Shown: positions 25,111 to 33,225, counted from the first letter of the stretch. The stretch: 41,402 nt of DNA from Anaerotruncus sp. (GCA_021770005.1 JAETRV010000024.1:1-41402), one strand, 5' to 3'. Translations and numbers: made by a program. The notes: generated by a model from the letters alone, not told the origin.

Positions 25111-26292
25111 ATGCTGGAAATGAAATCGCTTTATCAGGAAGCTCTGGCAGAGAAGGATAGATTGGTATCCTGCCGCCGCACCCTCCACCAGATGCCGGAA
25201 CTGGGAATGGAACTGCCCAACACGGTGGCCCATGTCTATCGGGAACTGGAGGCATTGGGAATCCAGCCACAGGAACTGGCAGGAGGCGTTACCGCATGTA
25301 TCGGACGTCCCGGCGGGAAAGTATTCCTGCTGCGGGGGGATATGGATGCACTGGAGATGCCGGAACAGAGCGGCCTTCCCTTCGCCGCTACGGGTAACCA
25401 TGCACATACCTGCGGCCACGACATTCACACGACCATGCTCCTGGGGGCTGCCCGGCTCTTGAAACGCCATGAGGAGAAGCTTCCCGGGCAGGTAAAACTG
25501 ATGTTCCAACCCGGGGAGGAAAACCTGCAAGGGGCCTCCGCTATGGTAAAAGCGGGAATCCTCGCGCATCCCAAGGTAGACGCGGCCCTGGCGCTCCATG
25601 TCTTTCCTGGGGAGTGCCATGTGGGGACGGTGATGTGGCGGCAGGGGCCGGCTCTGGCCTCTTCGGACAGTTTCCGGATCACCGTCACCGGTAAGGCCGG
25701 ACATGGCGCGATTCCGCAGAATGCGGTAGACCCCCTTAATATCGCTGCCCATATCCTTTTGGCCTTACAGGAGGTGAATGCCCGGGAAACCGATCCGCAA
25801 GACCCGCTGGTGCTCACCGTCTGCACCATTCACGCCGGACAGCTGCATAATTCCATTCCGGAAAACGCAGTCCTCACCGGCAGCATCCGGGCGTTCTCCA
25901 ACCACAACCGGGCCATGGCCAAGGAGCGTTTGGTACAAATCTGCCAAGGGATGGCAGCACTTTTCCGGGGAAGCTGCCAGGTGGAGTTCCTTGCGGGAAC
26001 CGCTTCTCTCCATAACCAGCCCGAGCTGGCCGCAGAGCTGGCAGGCTACACCGGAGAGATCGCGGAAAAGATGACCGAGCTTCCCCGGCAGATGGGAAGC
26101 GAAGATTTTGCCGAAGTGACACAGGAGGTCCCCTCTGTCTTTATGGGGATCGGCGCCGGCGGGCCGGAGGAAATCTACCATCAGGCAGGCTCCCACCATC
26201 CCGCTATCGTCTTTAATGAAGACGTCCTCCCCTTGGGCGCTGCTGTTTTGGCTGGATGCGCTGGGAAATGGCTGGAAAAACACAGCGTCTGA
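25111..26292 (+). CDS. M20D-family amidohydrolase / N-acyl-amino-acid deacylase
   Basis: A 393-residue metal-dependent amidohydrolase of the HipO/AbgB/N-acetyl-cysteine deacetylase type. The N-terminus (CRRTLHQMPELGMELPNT), metal ligands in HTCGHDIHTTM and MFQPGEEN, and the His of LALHVFPG are visible. The dimerisation domain begins near residue 185 (FRITVTGKAGHGAIPQNAVD), and GSEDFAEVTQEVPSVFMGIG closes the active site. It hydrolyses N-acyl or N-aroyl amino acids, releasing the free amino acid. The gene is divergent from the activator gene and has its own sigma-54 promoter and AAAGGAG site. In the regulon it would deacylate what AbgT imports, feeding PatB and CyuA; N-acyl cysteine derivatives are the prime candidates. 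A bidirectional terminator follows. Confidence 0.9.
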   Translation: MLEMKSLYQEALAEKDRLVSCRRTLHQMPELGMELPNTVAHVYRELEALGIQPQELAGGVTACIGRPGGKVFLLRGDMDALEMPEQSGLPFAATGNHAHTCGHDIHTTMLLGAARLLKRHEEKLPGQVKLMFQPGEENLQGASAMVKAGILAHPKVDAALALHVFPGECHVGTVMWRQGPALASSDSFRITVTGKAGHGAIPQNAVDPLNIAAHILLALQEVNARETDPQDPLVLTVCTIHAGQLHNSIPENAVLTGSIRAFSNHNRAMAKERLVQICQGMAALFRGSCQVEFLAGTASLHNQPELAAELAGYTGEIAEKMTELPRQMGSEDFAEVTQEVPSVFMGIGAGGPEEIYHQAGSHHPAIVFNEDVLPLGAAVLAGCAGKWLEKHSV

Positions 26293-26421
26293 AAGCCGGG
26301 AAGCCTCCTTGTCCAGATGGTTTTATAGGAAAAGCAATTAAGGACAAAAAAGACTGACAAATTCCGCTTTACCGCCCCCACAGATATTTTCCTGAAAGTG
26401 CTATAGCTGGTCACACCGTAT

Positions 26422-26468
26422 AAAAAGGGCAAGGCAAACCATTTTGGTCTGCCTTGCCCTTCATTTTT
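26422..26468. terminator. Bidirectional terminator
   Basis: A 12-bp stem AAGGGCAAGGCA/TGCCTTGCCCTT (26425-26436, 26450-26461) has an A-run before it and a T-run after it. It serves the M20 gene on the plus strand and the DHHW gene on the minus strand. The rest of 26293-26485 holds no recognisable gene. Confidence 0.9.
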
Positions 26469-26485
26469 TAAAAGAAATCAATTTT

Positions 26486-27664
26486 TTAATAGGTGATCCT
26501 TGCAACATCCGCACTGCTCGAAAAGGTCATAAAATTATAGAGGATTAATACATCATCGAAAGCAACCTGCTCCATCAGCTCGCTAACCGGCGTCAGATTG
26601 CTGCGCAGGTCCACAATATAAACCTCATCGTAGTTGTAGGTCAAAAATGGGGCAAAGCTATTTCCAAAGCTATCCTTAAACAGCAGGACCCTTGAGGTTT
26701 TCCCCTCCTCGTGTTCGAGGTTGTTCCCGGATTTGATGACTGTCACATCCGCATTTCCCCAGAGAAGGCCAGCATGTTTATCCCGAACTTCCCACTGGGC
26801 AGCGTTATGCAGGGTGGGTTTCCGCTCCCCACCAACCGTCACCGAATCGACCGGGAGATCATAAACGGCGATTGTGTCCGGCAGCGCAGAATAGAGCTTA
26901 CATTTGCTGAAATAACTCCCATAGAAATCGGGCAGGTAGTAGAGATATGGCGCAAGCGTTTCCAGCTCAACCGGAGTTTTCCCGCGCGACTCAACAAACG
27001 CTTTGTAGGCGCGATAAGCTCCATAAGAAGTCCAGTGATGGTCGGTCCGGTAGTAGGCGAGCAGCTCCTCCTCGTTGGGGCCTCGGGACGCGTTAAATGC
27101 TGCTGCATCCACTGCGGCTTGCTCCATCACCGGGAACAGGTCAAGCCATTCCGCCTCGATCTGTGGACGAATCTGCTCACAATAGGCGCGCTGGTCGACA
27201 TTATGCAGTCCGGCGGGAAGGTGGTCCCCCAGTATTGCGTAGGAACTTGGGATCACCGAAAGGGTGACCGGCACCCTCTTCCCATAGGTTTCGGTAAATT
27301 CATTGAAAAAGCCGATATTCCGTTCGATCCGGTCCTCATCCGTTGTCTGGTATTCCTCAAATAGATAATGGTCTGAGCCGTAAACAATCCCATTATTCTT
27401 GATCTTTCCGAACGCCGACTCGCTGACCGATTTTACGGTGATCCACCAGTCACGCCCCACAAACTGGTCATTGATATAGGTTTCGTACTTGGGGGTATAC
27501 TGGTTTTTAAAGAGCTGAGACCAGCTGAACGCAGGCTTCTGGGCCAGATATTTGTTCTCCATCTCGCTGAATTCCCGGTTGTTCGCGCACATATCTGCAA
27601 CCGTGGTGGCGAACAGAAAGAGGGTGAACAGGATTAAAAGTGGATACCGCTTGATTTTTTGCAT
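26486..27664 (-). CDS. DHHW-family protein (AlgJ/AlgX-like)
   Basis: A 392-residue protein with an N-terminal membrane anchor (about residues 8-24) and an extracytoplasmic SGNH-like domain. The family motif TDHHWT lies near residue 208, and the nucleophile region LLFKDSFGNSF near residue 330. Proteins of this kind work beside MBOAT acyltransferases and are thought to carry acyl groups to cell-surface polysaccharides, as AlgJ and AlgX do for alginate. It lies 12 bases after the MBOAT gene on the same strand, so the two are co-transcribed. The polysaccharide is unknown; no glycosyltransferase is present in the window. Confidence 0.88.
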   Translation of the reverse strand: MQKIKRYPLLILFTLFLFATTVADMCANNREFSEMENKYLAQKPAFSWSQLFKNQYTPKYETYINDQFVGRDWWITVKSVSESAFGKIKNNGIVYGSDHYLFEEYQTTDEDRIERNIGFFNEFTETYGKRVPVTLSVIPSSYAILGDHLPAGLHNVDQRAYCEQIRPQIEAEWLDLFPVMEQAAVDAAAFNASRGPNEEELLAYYRTDHHWTSYGAYRAYKAFVESRGKTPVELETLAPYLYYLPDFYGSYFSKCKLYSALPDTIAVYDLPVDSVTVGGERKPTLHNAAQWEVRDKHAGLLWGNADVTVIKSGNNLEHEEGKTSRVLLFKDSFGNSFAPFLTYNYDEVYIVDLRSNLTPVSELMEQVAFDDVLILYNFMTFSSSADVARITY

Positions 27665-27676
27665 CTTCAGCCCCCC

Positions 27677-29062
27677 TTAGAAACGGAAGTACAGGAATGG
27701 ATTGTAGGTGGAATCCACTAGATAGGCCACCGACAGCAACAGGACCAATCCAAGGAATGGGATTTCCAGCCACTTGCAGAGCCTGGGCAGCCGGTCGCGG
27801 AGTAGATTGAGCACCGGCAGCGAGAATACCACTCCAACCAACATGATGATCCCGTAGTTGCGCAGATAGTACATCCAGTCATTCCCCCCATGTGGCAGGA
27901 AAAGCAGCGAAAAGAAAGAGCCGGTCTTGCTCATATCGGTAATTGCAAACAACACCCAGCTGATCTGAAGTCCAATCAGGACATAAAGGTGAGAAAATAC
28001 GCGGTGCTGGTCAAGGAAACGTCGGAGGAACAGCCGCTCAAAACTCTGCATCACGAAGAAATACAGCCCCCAGAGCACAAAATTCCAGGCTGCACCATGC
28101 CACAAACCTGTAGCGAACCAGATCAGGAACAGGTTCCGGTACTGTTTCCACCGGCTGACCCGGTTGCCGCCCAGCGGAAAATAAAGGTATTCCCGGAACC
28201 AGCCGCCAAGGGTCATATGCCATCTGCGCCAGAACTCGGTCAAGCTGCGGGAGATATAGGGATAGTTAAAGTTCTGCGGGAAGTGGAATCCAAGTGCACG
28301 TCCCATCCCGATTGCCATGAGTGAATAGCCGGAAAAATCAAAGTAGATTTGCAATGCGTAGGCGGTAAGCGCAACCCAGGCCCCCAAGCTAGAAAGTCCG
28401 GCAAATCCCGAGGATTCCACTTCGGTCCAGAGCGCGCCGATATTGTTGGCAAGCAACACCTTGCTCCCCAGACCGAGGATAAACAGCACGATCCCGTCCT
28501 GTATCGCATCAAGCGTGATCCGGCGGTCTTTGAGTTCCCGGTTGATGTCCGAATACTTCACGATCGGACCGGCGATCAGCTGTGGGAAGAGGACGACAAA
28601 CGTCCCAAAATCAATGATGTTACGCTCTACTTCGATCTTTCCAAAATAGACATCGATGGTATAGGTCATAATCTGGAAGGTGTAGAAACTGATGCCAAGC
28701 GGCAGGTTCTTAGTGACCTCCAGCATGGGGAAGGAGGTCCCGAACAGCGCATTGATATTCAGCAGCAAAAAGTTGCTGTATTTAAAAAACGCCAGAAATC
28801 CTACACTGAACACCACCGAAACCGCGAGAATCCCCCGGCAAAGATTCCGGCTGCCCCTCCACCGGCCGATCCCGAGTCCGGCGAGGTAGTTCACCAGGAT
28901 GATCGAAAGCATGATCGGGAAATACCGCACCTCTCCCCACGAATAGAAGATCAGGCTCACAAGCAAAAGGGTCAGGTTTTTACATTTTTTCGGCGTCAGG
29001 TAGTAAGCGAGGAATGCTGCCGGCAAAAACCGGAAGAGAAACAGCAGGCTGCTGAAAACCAT
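27677..29062 (-). CDS. MBOAT-family membrane-bound O-acyltransferase (AlgI-like)
   Basis: A 461-residue polytopic protein. The conserved block SLTEFWRRWHMTLGGWFREY, the following FPLGGNRVSRWKQYRN and the catalytic-histidine segment GLWHGAAWNFVLWG identify the AlgI/DltB branch. Such enzymes take an acyl donor on the cytoplasmic side and deliver the acyl group across the membrane to a partner, here the DHHW protein encoded next. The N-terminal SSLLFLFRFLPAAFLAYYL and YFDFSGYSLMAIGMGRALG also match. AGGAGGGG precedes the ATG at 29062. A likely terminator separates it from the upstream DUF4358 gene, so expression may depend on read-through or on a weak promoter that I could not place with confidence. 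Confidence 0.93.
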   Translation of the reverse strand: MVFSSLLFLFRFLPAAFLAYYLTPKKCKNLTLLLVSLIFYSWGEVRYFPIMLSIILVNYLAGLGIGRWRGSRNLCRGILAVSVVFSVGFLAFFKYSNFLLLNINALFGTSFPMLEVTKNLPLGISFYTFQIMTYTIDVYFGKIEVERNIIDFGTFVVLFPQLIAGPIVKYSDINRELKDRRITLDAIQDGIVLFILGLGSKVLLANNIGALWTEVESSGFAGLSSLGAWVALTAYALQIYFDFSGYSLMAIGMGRALGFHFPQNFNYPYISRSLTEFWRRWHMTLGGWFREYLYFPLGGNRVSRWKQYRNLFLIWFATGLWHGAAWNFVLWGLYFFVMQSFERLFLRRFLDQHRVFSHLYVLIGLQISWVLFAITDMSKTGSFFSLLFLPHGGNDWMYYLRNYGIIMLVGVVFSLPVLNLLRDRLPRLCKWLEIPFLGLVLLLSVAYLVDSTYNPFLYFRF

Positions 29063-29103
29063 TCTACCCCTCCTTTTCGTTCTCTATAAACAGAATCAAA
29101 AAT

Positions 29104-29146
29104 CAAAAAAAGTGTATTGGCGCTGTAAAACTATCCAATACACTTT
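29104..29146 (-). terminator. Terminator after the DUF4358 gene
   Basis: A 12-bp stem (29109-29120 with 29135-29146) is followed on the minus strand by TTTTTTGATTTTTG. It lies between the lipoprotein gene and the MBOAT gene. Confidence 0.85.
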
Positions 29147-29208
29147 ACCAAATTTTTCGGATTTATTCAAGACCTTAACGCTGGTTTCACTGCGACCGTA
29201 CGGAGGGA

Positions 29209-29712
29209 TCAGAACGCGCCCTCAACGATCCCCTTCGCATTTTCCAGATCCTCTTCTGTTTCCCCAACGATCAATAGGAATAGATAGTCGCCTTTCTCGA
29301 CCACCAGCCCGCGCTGTGCCTTCTCATATTGGTCGGGCAGATACCGCTCAAAGGATGCCTGTACGTCCGCGAGCCGCTTGGTCAGCCCATCAAACACCTT
29401 CTGCCGGGCTTCGGGCTTCGCTTTGACCGCCACCACATTGTCCGAGCTGGTCATCGTCATTGCCATCTTGCCCGCATATTCCTCCACATCGGCTTCTGGG
29501 TCGATGTAAAACAGGTCCGCAAGCACCTGGTCGTCGATGTCCGCGGGCATCTGAAGGCCAATCTCGTTTTCAATCTGGTCGACCACCGTCTGCACCGTAT
29601 TCCCATCCTTCATCTGTACGGCGTCTGTACCGCCCTCCGCCTTGGAACCGCATCCCGCAAACATCCCAATGCAGACCAATACAGCCGCTAACCATCTAAA
29701 ATTTTTCATCAT
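29209..29712 (-). CDS. DUF4358-family lipoprotein
   Basis: A 167-residue secreted lipoprotein. The signal peptide ends in a lipobox (GMFAGC), and the mature protein is a small acidic domain of the DUF4358 type (EIGLQMPADIDDQVLADLFY, later SFERYLPDQYEKAQRG and YLFLLIVGE). The function of DUF4358 is unknown, but it is often found beside MBOAT/DHHW genes in Clostridia, as here, which suggests a link to surface-polymer modification. The start at 29712 is preferred to an in-frame ATG six bases upstream because AAGGAG is then seven bases away; the upstream ATG would leave almost no spacing. Confidence 0.85.
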   Translation of the reverse strand: MMKNFRWLAAVLVCIGMFAGCGSKAEGGTDAVQMKDGNTVQTVVDQIENEIGLQMPADIDDQVLADLFYIDPEADVEEYAGKMAMTMTSSDNVVAVKAKPEARQKVFDGLTKRLADVQASFERYLPDQYEKAQRGLVVEKGDYLFLLIVGETEEDLENAKGIVEGAF

Positions 29713-29839
29713 GTACATACTCCTTTTCCAAATTGTCCCGCCCTAAAGGGGGCACAGATATAGTGTGCCCAAAATTCATTTTTACTTCATGCGGACGAAA
29801 AAAATCTTCCAGATATACCAGAGCTGGGAAAACAGTATC

Positions 29840-30259
29840 CTATGCCATCCCTTTCAGGATGGTGACCGCATCCTCCAGGTACTGAGCGAGCGTCTTTTCC
29901 TCGACCCCGGCAATCAGAGCATGGCTCCGGCTTGCAGGTGCAGGGATCAGCACCTTGTATGCCCTGCTCTCCGAGACTGCCTGTGCCATCTTTGGGGTCA
30001 ACTCCCCCAACATCGCATTCGCCAGCACGATCCCGATCGGTCCGGCAATGACATCCTGTTCCCGGGCGCGGCCGCAACAATAGACCACCGCATTCTCCCC
30101 GGTCGCACCAGCGGTTGCCCCGGCCTTGAGCATCGAAGCGGTCGCCATCGCGTTTGAGCCAACTGCAACAATCTGCGCCTGCGGCAGCTCCGCCCGCAGA
30201 CGTTCGATCAGGCTGCGCCCGATCCCACCGCCTTGCCCGTCAATCACATAAAAGGTCAT
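29840..30259 (-). CDS. DUF3842 family protein
   Basis: A 139-residue cytoplasmic protein beginning with a Rossmann-like glycine-rich strand-loop (MTFYVIDGQGGGIGRSLIER), the hallmark of DUF3842. It is alanine-rich, with further glycine motifs (GATAGATGENAVVYCCGRA) that could contact a nucleotide or cofactor. No biochemical function is known. Its start overlaps the stop of the biotin ligase gene by four bases (ATGA), so it is translationally coupled to birA. No clear terminator follows; 29713-29839 contains only a small GGGCACA/TGTGCCC hairpin without a T-run. Confidence 0.82.
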   Translation of the reverse strand: MTFYVIDGQGGGIGRSLIERLRAELPQAQIVAVGSNAMATASMLKAGATAGATGENAVVYCCGRAREQDVIAGPIGIVLANAMLGELTPKMAQAVSESRAYKVLIPAPASRSHALIAGVEEKTLAQYLEDAVTILKGMA

Positions 30260-31035
30260 CTCCAGTCCCCCTTCAGACTGATCTCCCCCGAGCTGACCGT
30301 CCGGACATCCCCATCCGGCAGACGAACCACCAGATGTGCGTCCCGATCAATGTCGAGCGCAAACGCTTCCTGCAATTCCTCCCCGCGTACCAGCTGTACC
30401 GGCTTCCCGAGTACGCAGGAACGTGCTTTGTACTCTTCCAGGTATTCCCGGGTCTCGAGCTGGGCGCAAACTTGTTCGAACTCTTCAAGAATCGCAGCAA
30501 TCAGGTGATTGCAATCGATCTCTCCGCCGCCTGCCGCTGCAAGTGAGGTAGCAATCTCCGAGAGCTCGGGCGGGAAGCTGTCAGTTGAGACATTGACCCC
30601 GATCCCGACCACGAGATAATCGAGCTTGCCGCCGGGCAGGAGCGCCGACTCCGCAAGAATCCCGCAGAGCTTTTTCCCACCGAGATAGAGGTCATTCACC
30701 CACTTGATCTTTACGGAAATCCCGGTGACCCGCTCAATCGCCCGCGCGGTGGCGACTGCCGCTGCAGAGGTCACAAGGGTTGACTGCTCCACCGAAAGGG
30801 TCGGGCGCAGGATCACCGTCAGGTAGATGCCGGTCGCATTGGGCGAATAAAAGCTCCGCCCCAGCCGGCCCTTCCCCGCCGTCTGCCGAAGGGCAATCAC
30901 TGCGCTCCCATCCGGCGCGCCCTCCCGCGCCCACTGCTTGGCCGCATTATTGGTTGAATCTATTTCGTCATAGACAACCAGCTCCCGGTCCTCCGAGAGC
31001 CAGTTTCGAATCTGTTCTGCCGAAATCCGTTCCAC
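30256..31035 (-). CDS. birA: Biotin--[acetyl-CoA-carboxylase] ligase, short form without HTH
   Basis: A 259-residue biotin-protein ligase that adenylates biotin and attaches it to carrier proteins such as AccB. The biotinyl-AMP loop is GKGRLGRSFYSP (the GRGRRGR equivalent); STNNAAKQWA, KIKWVNDLYLGGKKLCGIL and VGIGVNV follow in canonical order, and the C-terminal SH3-like cap is present. It lacks the N-terminal DNA-binding domain of bifunctional BirA, so it should be a pure enzyme. The start is taken as GTG 31035, eight bases after GAGGGAGG; an alternative GTG at 31053 overlaps that site. Its leader from about 31162 contains two hairpins. Confidence 0.93.
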   Translation of the reverse strand: MERISAEQIRNWLSEDRELVVYDEIDSTNNAAKQWAREGAPDGSAVIALRQTAGKGRLGRSFYSPNATGIYLTVILRPTLSVEQSTLVTSAAAVATARAIERVTGISVKIKWVNDLYLGGKKLCGILAESALLPGGKLDYLVVGIGVNVSTDSFPPELSEIATSLAAAGGGEIDCNHLIAAILEEFEQVCAQLETREYLEEYKARSCVLGKPVQLVRGEELQEAFALDIDRDAHLVVRLPDGDVRTVSSGEISLKGDWR

Positions 31036-31073
31036 TTGACCATCCTCCCTCACTATGCTTCTATCATCACAAA

Positions 31074-31153
31074 GCTGCCCGATCGCATGACCATCAAAAT
31101 GGGCTCGGGCAGCCGCCCGCGGGCCATGCCAGCCATAACCCGCCCGGTATGGC
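31074..31153 (-). other. Two hairpins in the birA leader
   Basis: GCTGCCCGA/TCGGGCAGC (31074-31082, 31105-31113) is a 9-bp stem, and GCCATA/TATGGC (31132-31137, 31148-31153) a smaller one. Both are in the transcribed leader between the birA promoter and start codon. The first is followed on the minus strand by TTTGT only, so termination would be weak. No known riboswitch class is recognised. Confidence 0.45.
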
Positions 31154-31168
31154 AGCTATTTCAGAATC

Positions 31169-31198
31169 ATCATACCATATTTTTCAGGGTGCTTGCAA
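31169..31198 (-). promoter_or_regulatory. Promoter of birA-DUF3842
   Basis: On the minus strand TTGCAA (31198-31193) and TATGAT (31174-31169) with an 18-base spacer. Confidence 0.65.
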
Positions 31199-31243
31199 CC
31201 GTGAAAAGCAGCCTCGAAGGCAAACACAAATCCCTAGAAACAA

Positions 31244-31275
31244 CAATACCACCGGCTATTTCACCGGTGGTATTG
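31244..31275 (-). terminator. Terminator of the tRNA operon
   Basis: A 12-bp perfect stem (31244-31255 with 31264-31275) lies 15 bases after the last tRNA. The T-tract that follows on the minus strand is interrupted (TTGTTTCT). Confidence 0.7.
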
Positions 31276-31289
31276 CCGTTCTGTTCCGT

Positions 31290-31364
31290 TGGCTGGGCTA
31301 GCTGGATTCGAACCAGCGAATGCAGCAGTCAAAGTGCTGTGTCTTACCGCTTGACGATAGCCCA
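31290..31364 (-). tRNA. tRNA-Gln(TTG)
   Basis: The cloverleaf folds with acceptor TGGGCTA/TAGCCCA, T-arm GCTGGTTCGAATCCAGC and anticodon loop CTTTGAC on a CAGCA/TGCTG stem, giving anticodon TTG. The discriminator is G and CCA is encoded. It is last in the tRNA operon. Confidence 0.96.
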
Positions 31365-31405
31365 AAGAAAAAATCTCCGCTCGTCTGGGCGGGCAGAGAT
31401 TTTTG

Positions 31406-31483
31406 TGGGGTGGATAGTGGGATTCGAACCCACGGTCTTCAGTGCCACAAACTGACGCGTTAACCAACTACGCTATACCCACC
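31406..31483 (-). tRNA. tRNA-His(GTG)
   Basis: Acceptor GTGGGTA/TATCCAC, preceded by the extra G at position -1 opposite discriminator C, a histidine-specific identity element. The anticodon loop TTGTGGC gives GTG, the T-arm is GTGGGTTCGAATCCCAC and CCA is encoded. Confidence 0.96.
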
Positions 31484-31489
31484 ATATTC

Positions 31490-31566
31490 TGGCGCGCCAG
31501 GAGGGACTCGAACCCCCGACCTACTGCTTAGAAGGCAGTTGCTCTATCCAGTTGAGCTACTGGCAC
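31490..31566 (-). tRNA. tRNA-Arg(TCT)
   Basis: Acceptor GTGCCAG/CTGGCGC with one G-T pair, anticodon stem ACTGC/GCAGT around CTTCTAA giving anticodon TCT, T-loop TTCGAGT, discriminator G and encoded CCA. Confidence 0.96.
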
Positions 31567-31600
31567 AAACTCGCGCTTTATGATCTGTGGGGTGCGAATA

Positions 31601-31674
31601 TGGAGCGGGTGATGGGAATCGAACCCACGTGTTCAGCTTGGAAGGCTGACATTCTACCATTGAACTACACCCGC
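31601..31674 (-). tRNA. tRNA-Gly(TCC)
   Basis: Acceptor GCGGGTG/CACCCGC, anticodon loop CTTCCAA giving TCC, T-arm with TTCGATT loop, discriminator T and encoded CCA. It is first in the four-tRNA transcript. Confidence 0.96.
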
Positions 31675-31695
31675 ACAACCCAAGCGACGATATTT

Positions 31696-31724
31696 ATTCT
31701 AACAAACCTGCCGCAATTTGTCAA
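31696..31724 (-). promoter_or_regulatory. Promoter of the tRNA operon
   Basis: On the minus strand TTGACA (31724-31719) and TAGAAT (31701-31696) with a 17-base spacer; the start point is about 15 bases before tRNA-Gly. Confidence 0.88.
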
Positions 31725-31826
31725 GAGCCTGCGCATCTTTTTTCCTGAATATTTGCGAGGCCCCCGCAAATAGGGGCGGGAAAAGATTAACAGGTTATGA
31801 ATTCTGCGCCATTGCGGGGGAGATTC

Positions 31827-31855
31827 TTGCAATTTCCGCTCTTTTCCGCTATACT
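31827..31855 (+). promoter_or_regulatory. Promoter of rpe
   Basis: TTGCAA (31827-31832) and TATACT (31850-31855) with a 17-base spacer, leaving a leader of about 60 bases before the rpe start. Confidence 0.78.
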
Positions 31856-31920
31856 GTATAGGTCAAATTATCGGGACAGACCAAATCGTAGTCCATCCCG
31901 TTGCGAAAGAGGGGGTCCCC

Positions 31921-32592
31921 ATGCTGAAAATTGCACCGTCCATCCTGTCCTGCGATTTCGCCAACCTCGAAGCGGAGGTTTCCGCCATGCAGCGCGCCGG
32001 GGCGGACATGATCCATGTTGATGTGATGGATGGGCATTTCGTTCCCAATCTGAGTCTTGGACTCCCTGTGGTCGCTTCCCTGCGCAGAAAGACCGACGCA
32101 TTTCTGGATGTGCACCTGATGATCTCCAGCCCCCTTTCCTATGCGGAAAAGTTTGTGGAGGCGGGCGCTGATCTCGTCACCTTCCATGTCGAGAGCGAGA
32201 GCGATATCCAGCAGACGATTGACGCGATCCGGCAGACCGGCAAACGGTGCGGCCTTTCGGTCAAACCCGACACCCCAGCGGAAGTGGTCTTCCCCTATCT
32301 CGAACAGATTGACCTTGTTCTGGTCATGACGGTGGAGCCCGGTTTCGGCGGGCAGAAGTTCCGGCCGGAGCTTTGCCCCAAAATCCGGGCAATCCGGCAG
32401 GAGATCGACCGGCGCGGGCTTTCGGTTGACCTTGAGGTCGATGGCGGCATTGATAACCAGACCATTTCACAGGCCGCGCAGGCGGGCGCAAATGTGTTTG
32501 TGGCGGGCAGCGCCCTTTTTTCACAGCCCGATTACCGGGAAGCAGTGGAGAAACTGCGCACCCATGCTCAGGGTTCCTCTTATATAGGTTAA
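31921..32592 (+). CDS. rpe: Ribulose-phosphate 3-epimerase
   Basis: A 223-residue TIM-barrel enzyme interconverting ribulose-5-phosphate and xylulose-5-phosphate in the pentose phosphate pathway. The N-terminus KIAPSILSCDFANL, the metal-ligand motif HVDVMDGHFVPNLSLG, the second ligand region LDVHLMISSP, the MTVEPGFGGQKF loop and the phosphate site VDGGIDNQT followed by GANVFVAGSALF are all present. The length is typical. The ATG at 31921 has a purine-rich GAGGGGG site. It converges on mecA with only nine bases between the stop codons and no obvious terminator. Confidence 0.97.
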   Translation: MLKIAPSILSCDFANLEAEVSAMQRAGADMIHVDVMDGHFVPNLSLGLPVVASLRRKTDAFLDVHLMISSPLSYAEKFVEAGADLVTFHVESESDIQQTIDAIRQTGKRCGLSVKPDTPAEVVFPYLEQIDLVLVMTVEPGFGGQKFRPELCPKIRAIRQEIDRRGLSVDLEVDGGIDNQTISQAAQAGANVFVAGSALFSQPDYREAVEKLRTHAQGSSYIG

Positions 32593-32601
32593 GGAGCGCT
32601 C

Positions 32602-33174
32602 TTATCCGAAATAGGAGGAGAGCAGGTCGATGGCATCCTTTTCGATGAGCAGCTCTGCATGTTCGTCCAGCCAGGCTGCCGCGACCGGTCCTTCCCCCCA
32701 GCGCGGCCCGAATTCATCCAGGACCGCAAGCGAACGGTTCTCAAGCACGTCGAGCGGATAGACTGCGAGCCGCCATTCCCCGTTGATCCGATAAAGCATA
32801 CTTTTTCGGATCCTGTGGGCGTACCGCTGGAACAGCTTCACCGACCCGCCGATCAAAGCGTCCACATCGGAAAACGCATAGATCACCGGCGATACAGCAT
32901 GCCGGCGCACCTTCCATCTGCGGGGCGGTCCATCCTGTGGGGACGCAAAAAGCAGGGCACAGCCGCCATCTTCCAGCAGGTAGATGCGGACCAGCAGACA
33001 GTCCTCCGGCTGAAACCCGACCTCCTTTTCCGCAATCTCGAGCAGGGCGAGCACCATCGCCTGTGTGGCCGGGTTGGCGCAGTCGATTCCCTCGTTGGAA
33101 AGACCGAGCGCCGTAAGCTCGGGCTCCGAAAGGCGGATACTCATCCTGTTGCGTCCCAGTTGCTTGATTTCCAT
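32602..33174 (-). CDS. mecA: MecA-like adaptor protein
   Basis: A 190-residue protein. The N-terminus (MEIKQLGRNRMSIRLSEPEL, then TALGLSNEGIDCANPATQ) resembles the substrate-binding domain of MecA/YpbH adaptors, followed by an acidic middle and a C-terminal domain (YAFSDVDALIGGSVKLFQRY) resembling the ClpC-binding half. Bacillus MecA (about 218 residues) delivers substrates such as ComK to ClpC/ClpP. The present protein is a little shorter and no competence genes are in view, so the client is unknown. It is divergent from the Rnf-like operon with only 51 bases between start codons. The ribosome binding site is GGGGGG. Confidence 0.72.
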   Translation of the reverse strand: MEIKQLGRNRMSIRLSEPELTALGLSNEGIDCANPATQAMVLALLEIAEKEVGFQPEDCLLVRIYLLEDGGCALLFASPQDGPPRRWKVRRHAVSPVIYAFSDVDALIGGSVKLFQRYAHRIRKSMLYRINGEWRLAVYPLDVLENRSLAVLDEFGPRWGEGPVAAAWLDEHAELLIEKDAIDLLSSYFG

Positions 33175-33225
33175 ACCGTTCCCCCCTCAACCCAGATATA
33201 TGATTGAATTGACCGGAGGTTTCCT

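Noticed and set aside
29750-29770. Terminator between the DUF3842 and DUF4358 genes
   Set aside because: GGGCACA/TGTGCCC forms a short hairpin, but on the transcribed strand it is not followed by a T-run.
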